Shown here in pieces: positions 58,160-64,000 of a DNA stretch of 64,000 bases; position 1 is the first letter of the stretch; each line of letters starts with the position of its first letter. This DNA is from DAOUJW01 sp034421015 (GTDB taxonomy: Bacteria > Chloroflexota > Dehalococcoidia > Lucifugimonadales > UBA2985). Where the stretch lies: positions 1 to 64,000 of the forward strand of contig DAOUKT010000013.1 in assembly GCA_034421015.1 (NCBI GenBank), read 5' to 3'. The translations under genes and the position numbers were made by a program. A model generated the notes under the pieces. It was given only the letters and a program-made list of their open reading frames with translations, was not told where the DNA came from and made no database searches.

Positions 58160-60676
58160 TCACAGCGCGCGGACGGCGTTCTCAATCTCGATGGTCGCGT
58201 CTTGGTAGGCCGTCGTGGGAGGGAAGATCATCGGCTCACCAAAGCGGATCTCCACAGACCCGCGCTTGAGAATCGGGAACCCGGTGGGTGACCCCAGGCG
58301 GTTGATGTGAAGCTTCATTGGCACAACCGGCAGGCGTCCCTCGACGGCCACCATGCCCGTCCCGTTCATGAACGGCTTGATGGGACCTCCGACCGTCAGC
58401 TCTCCCTCCGGGTAGATCAGCACCGACCAGCCGTCGTCCAGTATCTTACCCATGTTCTCCAGGCTGGGCCTGACGGCTCCAGTCTGGGCGATGGGAAACC
58501 CGTTGCCCAGCAGGGGGTTCAGCACCCAGAATACGGGGTTCTTCCACAGCGCGGCGGCTCCGGCGATGGCCAGCCGCCTGCGCCAGGACGAAGGGATTGC
58601 CTTGATGATAAGTGGGTTGTCCAGCCCCAGGTTGTGGTTGGACGCGAACAGCACCGGGCCATCGACGCCCTGCAGCTTCTCCCGCCCCGTTACCTTGAGG
58701 CCGTAGGGGAGCCACAGAACCGGGAACAGCACCAGACGCTGGATGAAGCCCCGCATCATCCGGCACCACCAGTCCATTCCCCAGTCCGGGAACTTTGTGA
58801 CCGGCGGGTTGGAAGCTCCCTCCTCCAGTATCTGCCCCAGCTGCCGCAGGGTGGTCTCCGGCTCCACCTGGCTCTCGTCCAGGTATACGCCCAGGTCCGC
58901 TTCAATCGCGGACAACAGCTCGACCCTGCCCAGGGAGTCGAGGTTGAGGTCGTCGCCCAGTGTCATGTCCGGCTCAATCCGCGAGGCGTCCAGCGTCGCA
59001 ACCTCCGCCACGATGTCGACCAGGCCCCTCGCTCCGTTCTGGCTTCCCGATGGCGCGGGCGACGGACGGCTCGCGGCCGGCTCTTCGGCGGCCGTATTTC
59101 CCAAGAGCCTCTCTATCAGCACCGGTTTCCTGACCTTCAGCGTGTGGGTGCGGGGAAAGTCCTCCTCCGGCCAGACGGTGAAGCCCCTGACCCGCTGCTG
59201 CTCCGCCAGTTGCGAGTTGGCCCATGCGACCACGGCATCAGGGTCCTCCGCCTCATTGAGTATAAGCGCGGCGTGTACCTCCACCGAGCTGCCCCTGGGC
59301 AGGCCCACCACGGCCGAGTCGGTAACGCCGGGGTGCCGGTTGAGCACGGCCTGGATATCGTCGGGGTAGACGTTCTGGCCGCTGGGCAGGACAATCATGT
59401 CCTTCATCCGGCCGCGGATGTGCAGGAAGCCCTCCTCGTCGAAGTACCCCAGGTCGCCGGTCTTGTACCAGCCGTCCTGGAAGGTCGAGGCCGTCTGCTC
59501 GGGGGCATTCCAGTAGCCGGGCGAGATGTTGTCGCCCCGGGCCAGTATCTCCCCCTCATCGCTGATCCTGACCTCAACGTTGGGCAGCGGGCGGCCCACG
59601 GAGTCCGGCCTGCGCTCCCCGATGGTGTGATTGCTGATGACGGGAGAGGCCTCCGTTGCGCCGTAGCCCTGCACTATCTTCACGCCCAGCAGCTCCCACT
59701 TGCGGCCAAGCTCCGGGTCCAGGGCCGCGCCGCCGGAGACGATGAAGTCCAGCTTGCCGCCGAACTGCCTGTGCACCCGCCCGAAGAGGCGTCGCCTGAG
59801 GCCAAAGGGAGTCTTCTCGGCCAGCTTCAGCAGCTTGCCCCAGAGGGCCTCCTTCCCCTGGCGGCGCACCTCCCGCTCGATGCCGTTCATCAGAAGCTCC
59901 AGCCCCTGGGGCACAAGCAGCATGGTTGTAATCTGCCGCTCGCGCATGGTGCGGGCCAGCACCGTCGGCTGGCGGCTGGTTGGATACGTGACGCTGGCCC
60001 CAAAGAACATCACCGCAAGCAGGCCGCCCATCTGCTCGTACATGTGGCTCAGGGGCAGAATGGACAAGAGGCGGCTGGAAGTGTCGCAGGTGATGTACTG
60101 GGAGATTCCCTCGATGTTGGCGGTCAGGTTCCGGTGCGTGAGCATAACGCCCTTGGGGTCGCCCGTTGTGCCAGACGTGAACATGATCTCCGCCAGGTCG
60201 TCCGGCTCTATGTCCACGTGGGACGGCTCCGGCAGCCCTTGAATGAGGCCCTCCAACTCCTCGAACGTGATCTCCGGCAGGCCGAGATCTACGTCGTTCT
60301 TGGGCGTGAAGCGCGAGGTGAAGGCCAGCCTGGGCGTTATCCTGGAAATGACCCGCTCCACGTAGTCCGGGGCGCTGCGCAGGTCCAGGGGCACCGCCAC
60401 GACGCCGGCTCGCAGGCAGCCAAAGAGGATGAGCACCCACTGCGGCGAGTTGGGCCCCCACAGGACTACTTGGTCTCCCTTCTCAAGCCCCCGGCTCTGC
60501 AACAGGGAGGCGACCTGCCCGGACTCCCGCCAGAGACGGTCGTAGGACCAGCGCTGGTAACGGAAGCCGGGCTTGAAGAGAAGGGCGTCGCGCGGGCCGT
60601 GGTAGCGGACGCTGTTCCGCAGGAACTCTACCAGCGTCGTCCCCACATTTGCGCCGGCTGTGCGTGTCTGCCTCAT
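58160..60676 (-). CDS. Fusion of AMP-forming acyl ligase, acyl carrier domain and PlsC acyltransferase
   Basis: 838 residues in three parts. Residues ~20-520 are an AMP-binding (acyl-CoA/acyl-ACP synthetase) domain with FTSGTTGDPKGVMLTHRN, GYGATEASPV and YKTGDLGYFDEEG. Residues ~545-630 are an ACP-like domain with the phosphopantetheine serine in DDLNLDSLGRVELL. Residues ~655-838 are a PlsC-like 1-acylglycerol-phosphate acyltransferase with ASNHNLGLDNP (HX4D) and YPEGELTVGG. This suggests activation of a fatty acid, loading on the built-in ACP and transfer to a lipid head acceptor. Similar fusions (Aas-like) exist, but the central ACP is notable. Confidence 0.92.
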   Translation of the reverse strand: MRQTRTAGANVGTTLVEFLRNSVRYHGPRDALLFKPGFRYQRWSYDRLWRESGQVASLLQSRGLEKGDQVVLWGPNSPQWVLILFGCLRAGVVAVPLDLRSAPDYVERVISRITPRLAFTSRFTPKNDVDLGLPEITFEELEGLIQGLPEPSHVDIEPDDLAEIMFTSGTTGDPKGVMLTHRNLTANIEGISQYITCDTSSRLLSILPLSHMYEQMGGLLAVMFFGASVTYPTSRQPTVLARTMRERQITTMLLVPQGLELLMNGIEREVRRQGKEALWGKLLKLAEKTPFGLRRRLFGRVHRQFGGKLDFIVSGGAALDPELGRKWELLGVKIVQGYGATEASPVISNHTIGERRPDSVGRPLPNVEVRISDEGEILARGDNISPGYWNAPEQTASTFQDGWYKTGDLGYFDEEGFLHIRGRMKDMIVLPSGQNVYPDDIQAVLNRHPGVTDSAVVGLPRGSSVEVHAALILNEAEDPDAVVAWANSQLAEQQRVRGFTVWPEEDFPRTHTLKVRKPVLIERLLGNTAAEEPAASRPSPAPSGSQNGARGLVDIVAEVATLDASRIEPDMTLGDDLNLDSLGRVELLSAIEADLGVYLDESQVEPETTLRQLGQILEEGASNPPVTKFPDWGMDWWCRMMRGFIQRLVLFPVLWLPYGLKVTGREKLQGVDGPVLFASNHNLGLDNPLIIKAIPSSWRRRLAIAGAAALWKNPVFWVLNPLLGNGFPIAQTGAVRPSLENMGKILDDGWSVLIYPEGELTVGGPIKPFMNGTGMVAVEGRLPVVPMKLHINRLGSPTGFPILKRGSVEIRFGEPMIFPPTTAYQDATIEIENAVRAL

Positions 60677-60755
60677 TCAAGCCTCCTGGCTGTGGATGTA
60701 ACGGGAATATTGTATCGCAAAGCGCAACTTTGTGCTAATGCGCCAGGGCCTCCAC

Positions 60756-61472
60756 CTACATCGCGACGCGCTGCCAAAGCATACTGCTGAGGGCGCCCCG
60801 GGCCCCGCTTCGCATGGGCGAAAAGTGGCTGAAGCATATCGTATCGAAGTCCAGGTCAAGGAGCTTCCGCAGCGACTCGATAGCCTGCTCCGGGTTCTCG
60901 GTGACGCCCTGGGCGGGCGGAGAGAGCTTGAGGGACAGCTTGTACTGGAGCGCGTCACCAATGATGACCAGCCTCCGGTCCGGCAGGAAGAGGCCTATGC
61001 TTCCTGCCGTGTGGCCGGGCAGGTGAACGACCTGCACCGGGAATCCGAAGGGAATCATATCCCCGTCCTCAAGCTCAACGTCTACCCTGGTGGGAGGGCC
61101 GCTAATCCTCTCGATCACCTGGGTGGTGATGCGTGACACCAGGTTGTTCTGGACCGGCGCAGGCGGCTGCTCCACGCCGGTTAGGACGCCGGCCTCCAGC
61201 CTGTGGGCCATGACTGCGATCTCTCTCCCGGACACCAACTCCAGCGCGCCGGCGGCGTGGTCCGGGTGGCGGTGGGTGATGACCAGGGTCTTCACCCGGT
61301 CTATGGAAAGCCCGATGGCTTCCAGGCTCTCGATGATCATCCCGGAGCTGCCCTTCATCCCGGCGTCCACGAGGATGATCTCGTCGCCGTGGGCCATGAC
61401 CGTCACCCTGGCGCCAATGGCGCGTATCTGAAAAACCCCGTCAGCTACGCGAATGGGGTTGCCCAGCTTCAT
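60756..61472 (-). CDS. Metallo-beta-lactamase-fold hydrolase
   Basis: 238 residues. The metal motif THRHPDHAAG (HxHxDH) is near residue 66, with the additional His in LPGHTAGSIG and the Asp in IIGDALQY. It belongs to the glyoxalase II-like MBL branch. Substrate unknown. It is the last chromosomal-type gene before the lower-GC island. Confidence 0.9.
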   Translation of the reverse strand: MKLGNPIRVADGVFQIRAIGARVTVMAHGDEIILVDAGMKGSSGMIIESLEAIGLSIDRVKTLVITHRHPDHAAGALELVSGREIAVMAHRLEAGVLTGVEQPPAPVQNNLVSRITTQVIERISGPPTRVDVELEDGDMIPFGFPVQVVHLPGHTAGSIGLFLPDRRLVIIGDALQYKLSLKLSPPAQGVTENPEQAIESLRKLLDLDFDTICFSHFSPMRSGARGALSSMLWQRVAM

Positions 61473-61631
61473 GCGTGCGGCTCCGCGAGTTCACTCGATA
61501 TCAAGGCTCACTCCAGTCCGGTTGGCTGCCCTGGGTTGAGTATTGAGACCTGTATAGCCGAAAAGCGCCCCAAATGCAACGTCGGAAGCGTTGGCTCCCC
61601 GCCAAGCCCAGCACCTAGTACATTCGTCTGG

Positions 61632-62027
61632 ATGAGCTTCGAGTTACCACAGTCAGTATACCACGGCTCTCCGTCTAGCTCAGCCCGGAAGCCCCGCCGG
61701 AATCCGATCCTGTTGGCCCGCAATTGGCAACACTTGCTGGCAACTGGCGAAGTCAGGTCCAGAGCCGAGCTGTCTCGCCGGTTAAATGTTAATCCAACAC
61801 ATGTGACTCGAGTGCTAAGCCTACTGAAACTAACGCCAGAACTCCAAGAATCAATCATAGCCCTCGGTGATCCTGTCAAAGCAAGGGGGGTTGGGATTCA
61901 CTCCTTGAGATCTCTGCTCAGCTTGACTCACGATGAACAGATACGACGGAGCAAGGAAATTCTGGGGTCAGCGCAAGGTTCCGATGATTCAAGTTCCGCC
62001 AGAGGTGAAAATGAGGACCATAATTGA
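61632..62027 (+). CDS. Orphan ParB-like HTH protein, recombinase-accessory type
   Basis: About 131 residues from ATG 61632. RNPILLARNWQHLLATGEVR then SRAELSRRLNVNPTHVTRVL is a helix-turn-helix of the kind found in proteins encoded beside serine recombinases, followed by LSLLKLTPELQESIIALG. The C-terminal part is acidic and low complexity. No recombinase gene is adjacent in the window, so it is probably a remnant or partial module. The frame extends upstream across the MBL gene without support. Confidence 0.55.
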   Translation: MSFELPQSVYHGSPSSSARKPRRNPILLARNWQHLLATGEVRSRAELSRRLNVNPTHVTRVLSLLKLTPELQESIIALGDPVKARGVGIHSLRSLLSLTHDEQIRRSKEILGSAQGSDDSSSARGENEDHN

Positions 62028-62495
62028 GAGCGTCATTGAGATGGGGTGCGGTGTATTGTTTGCGGCGAATGGCAGAATGCTGTACCATCATTTTCCGCTT
62101 GGGAAGGCGGTGCGTACCATCTTCATGGATCTCTAATTGAGGGGACGCCAGCTCGTCTCCCGCATGTGCACCAGCCCGTTCCTCAGTGCCCAGACTACGA
62201 GTTCTTGTCTGGCGCCCGGCCTTTGGCTTCCTCCGGACACGGCACGACCTGTTCCGCACGGATAACGCCCCCCTCGATTTCCACTGGCAGCGCCGGCATA
62301 GCGTCATACTAGAGGAGGGCTCTCTGTGGCTGCAGAGGTGTCTGGCATGAAATCTGGAGATCTTCGCTCCAGGATGGGCATGGGGCTAATGAATCGAATG
62401 AAACGGTAAGAGGAGGCCTTCCGGAGTCGCACGCTCTGGCTCGCGCAGAGCCCGGCACTTGTCACTGCTTCGAATCAATCTACGCTACGGCCAGG
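62028..62495. other. Unassigned stretch in the island
   Basis: No convincing gene. Short frames on both strands (for example a minus one covering 61918-62307) lack ribosome-binding sites, recognisable motifs and consistent composition. A possible decayed coding segment on the plus strand near 62200-62350 ends EEGSLWLQRCLA. GC is lower than in the flanking chromosome. Confidence 0.5.
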
Positions 62496-62942
62496 CTAGC
62501 GAACCGCCGGGTGAAGTCCAGTGACGCATTCAGCAATTAGATCCCCTATGAACTCCGACTCTAGGGACTCCCTTGGAGGCAACCCTAGTAGGTCACTGTG
62601 GGAGGGGTCGGCGGAGAAAGATCCCATTGGTGGTGAAGGCGTATTGATGAACTCAAGGTTCGGAAGCGTGTCGGCAAGGTGTCCCAACGTGAATCCAACG
62701 TTTAGCTCGGCAAATAGACCGTTAGGCCCCAACCGTCGTTGAATGTGATTCCTTACCTCATCCAGCTGTCCCGACTTGTCGTGGCCATTGAAGCATTCAA
62801 GCCAGTTCACCGAAAGACCCAGTTCATCGGATCCCAACTGAAAAGCCGAGCAGTTTAGTATTCCCGCCTCCAGGTCGGCAAAATCAGTGAATCTTGCGTG
62901 TCGCACTACGTGATCACTATTGGGCAGAGTCTTACCGGTCAT
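62496..62942 (-). CDS. Conserved-looking hypothetical protein, third gene of coupled operon
   Basis: 148 residues, function unknown. The ATG at 62942 overlaps the stop of the gene before it (ATGA), so it is translationally coupled. Recognisable stretches are SDHVVRHARFTDF, ILNCSAFQL and LGLSVNWLECF, which recall small uncharacterised proteins. No signal peptide or membrane helix. The frame extends to 63122 but the coupled start is preferred. Confidence 0.65.
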   Translation of the reverse strand: MTGKTLPNSDHVVRHARFTDFADLEAGILNCSAFQLGSDELGLSVNWLECFNGHDKSGQLDEVRNHIQRRLGPNGLFAELNVGFTLGHLADTLPNLEFINTPSPPMGSFSADPSHSDLLGLPPRESLESEFIGDLIAECVTGLHPAVR

Positions 62943-63649
62943 GCGCTCACAAGGGGAGTCAAGTGAAAGGCGCGGATCTGCCTCCTGATCCCATCGAAAG
63001 TATCGTTGCCAGCAACCCTCGAAACCCCTGTAGAACCTGGTCTCCGTTTGAAGATCACGTAGTTCACCGTATGATTCCCGAGGAAGTGGAGTCCCAGATG
63101 TTCCCCGTCTTCGCCCTTCCAAACAGCCCGGAGATTGCCGTTGTCCATGAGCGCAAGGCCAGCGCGACGCGTACAGCCTGCCGATCTCACGAAAGCCCAG
63201 AAGTCCATTAGGGAAGATTCATTCAGCGAAATGCCTTCATCCTTACCATACCTGATCAAGTCGGCAATCCGACCCTGGTAGGCCAGGCGAATCTCCCAAG
63301 CGCCCATTGCACCACGAAGGCATTCCTCGAAGAATGCTTCCGAAGGACTAGAGGGGTGCCAGCCCAGCTCTTCTGTTGACCACTTGGGGAAGGTGAATGG
63401 TCTTGCTAGGAGGTATCCGCCCCACTGCAAGGCTCTCAACTTCCGTTCCAACTGTGGAGTGTCCACATCCGTTTGGACATCACTTGACTCAATGATACTG
63501 TCGACCAAGTCACTCAAGTGTTCAAGGTACTCACTGTCGTCGCGGAGCAACCGGCCATAGGCCCACGACGCGAACAGGGGCGCGGACTCTACATCTGGAC
63601 CGTAAATTTCGGCGGGACTCTCAATCCATGTCGTTGCTGTTGCAGTCAT
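62939..63649 (-). CDS. Hypothetical protein, second gene of coupled operon
   Basis: 236 residues, function unknown. It starts MTATATTWIESP at ATG 63649, preceded by GAGGAGCCGCG and overlapping the previous stop by 4 bases. The C-terminal half has ALMDNGNLRAVWKGEDGEHL, GLHFLGNHTVNYVIFKRR and DTFDGIRRQI, a pattern of a compact beta domain. No catalytic motif was recognised. It is soluble by composition. Confidence 0.7.
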   Translation of the reverse strand: MTATATTWIESPAEIYGPDVESAPLFASWAYGRLLRDDSEYLEHLSDLVDSIIESSDVQTDVDTPQLERKLRALQWGGYLLARPFTFPKWSTEELGWHPSSPSEAFFEECLRGAMGAWEIRLAYQGRIADLIRYGKDEGISLNESSLMDFWAFVRSAGCTRRAGLALMDNGNLRAVWKGEDGEHLGLHFLGNHTVNYVIFKRRPGSTGVSRVAGNDTFDGIRRQIRAFHLTPLVSA

Positions 63650-64000
63650 CGCGGCTCCTCTGTTCGAAGACCCCAATACTCTCGCTGAATATCTTCGCTT
63701 GTAATGTCCAAGAAGTGCCTGAGCATTGTATCGTGGGCGCGCCTGAACCAGTCGTCAGTTGCCGTCTTCGGAACGCCTTCAAACCTCTTGATTGTCTTCA
63801 TTTCGATCCCAAGGGCGGTCCGACCAGGCTCTCCCGGTCGGACCATAGTCCAGATCCTGGTGGAGAGCGATATCTCCTCCTCTGCCTGATACGAGTACCG
63901 ACAATCAAATCCGCTTGTGGAGATACTGGAGTCGGCGAGTGGAATCTGGAAGGACCTAATCACCTTGCCGGTGTCACTCGGTCCACGCCAGTATTCGCAC
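63646..64000 (-). CDS. TIGR04255-like protein, C-terminal part (5' end outside window)
   Basis: 117 residues visible, open at the window edge. RTALGIEMKTIKRFEGVP and TDDWFRRAHDTMLRHFLDITSEDIQREYWG resemble the C-terminus of the sporadic TIGR04255 family, whose members end in a helix of the type AHxxxxxxFxxxITxxLxxxxG. The match is from memory and is only tentative. First gene seen of a three-gene operon; its TGA overlaps the next ATG. Confidence 0.5.
   Translation of the reverse strand, partial: CEYWRGPSDTGKVIRSFQIPLADSSISTSGFDCRYSYQAEEEISLSTRIWTMVRPGEPGRTALGIEMKTIKRFEGVPKTATDDWFRRAHDTMLRHFLDITSEDIQREYWGLRTEEPR

Noticed and set aside
58307..60790. 827-codon plus-strand frame opposite the ligase-ACP-PlsC gene
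   Set aside because: High-GC antisense frame without motifs; the minus strand encodes a complete multidomain enzyme.
61918..62307. Minus-strand 129-codon frame in the island
   Set aside because: No ribosome-binding site, Arg-rich, overlaps the HTH gene and an unassigned stretch; not supported.

Overview
The window is a high-GC bacterial chromosome segment of densely packed, mostly housekeeping genes. It is interrupted by short islands of lower GC and by many small palindromic repeats. The gene content suggests a Chloroflexota lineage, perhaps Dehalococcoidia or SAR202-like: competence genes without visible outer-membrane machinery, secreted proteins ending in Thr/Pro-rich TATPEPT-type stalks plus a C-terminal membrane anchor, the MEP isoprenoid pathway, ADP-forming acyl-CoA ligase subunits and a CbbQ/VWA pair. 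This is inference; there is no rRNA or other taxonomic marker here, and no tRNA gene was recognised.

Layout. 1-3.1 kb (minus): comEC (cut by the window edge) and comEA, divergent from a PduO-type cobalamin adenosyltransferase. 3.7-6.1 kb (plus): hisH-hisA and galU. 6.1-11.2 kb (plus): an accessory block with a heptad-repeat coiled-coil protein, two near-identical HEPN-like genes, and a 987-residue surface protein with five cadherin-like repeats and an intrinsic terminator. 11.2-11.8 kb: a dense repeat cluster. 11.8-17.0 kb (minus): a tightly overlapping operon aroQ-pepQ-efp-xseA-xseB-PHP-formyltransferase. 17.4-21.7 kb (minus): dprA-topA-tyrosine recombinase. 21.9-23.9 kb (minus): an arsenic operon (arsR-arsC fusion, aquaglyceroporin, arsC) with an operator palindrome lying between its -35 and -10 boxes. 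24.4-26.5 kb (minus): two subunits of an ADP-forming acyl-CoA ligase. 26.9-32.3 kb (plus): cdsA-dxr-rseP, an enoyl-CoA hydratase and ispG. 32.4-35.4 kb (plus): a lower-GC three-gene cassette of FRG-TPR protein, LRR surface protein and PH-like membrane protein. 35.4-38.6 kb (minus): a YyaL/DUF255 protein and an APH-like kinase. 38.7-44.2 kb (plus): coaE, cbbQ-like AAA+ ATPase, a NudL-like hydrolase and a 1093-residue VWA protein. 44.2-50.7 kb (minus): a Gld-type ABC system with DUF4340 protein, cinA and a WD40 protein. 50.9-51.5 kb: vapBC. 51.6-54.4 kb (minus): metF-acpS-nnr, divergent from folD. 56-61.5 kb: MDR reductase, alpha/beta hydrolase, an AMP-ligase/ACP/PlsC fusion and an MBL hydrolase. 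61.6-64 kb: a lower-GC island with an orphan ParB-like HTH protein and three coupled genes of unknown function, the first running off the window.

ComEC, ComEA and DprA are all needed for DNA uptake by transformation; Dxr and IspG belong to isoprenoid synthesis; RseP and CdsA serve the envelope; MetF and FolD serve one-carbon folate metabolism. The best candidates for undescribed biology are the coupled three-gene operon at 62.5-64 kb, the amplified HEPN/coiled-coil locus at 6.3-7.9 kb, the FRG/LRR/PH cassette at 32.4-35.4 kb, the CbbQ/Nudix/giant VWA operon, and a composite interspersed element of about 160 bp that breaks into half-copies.
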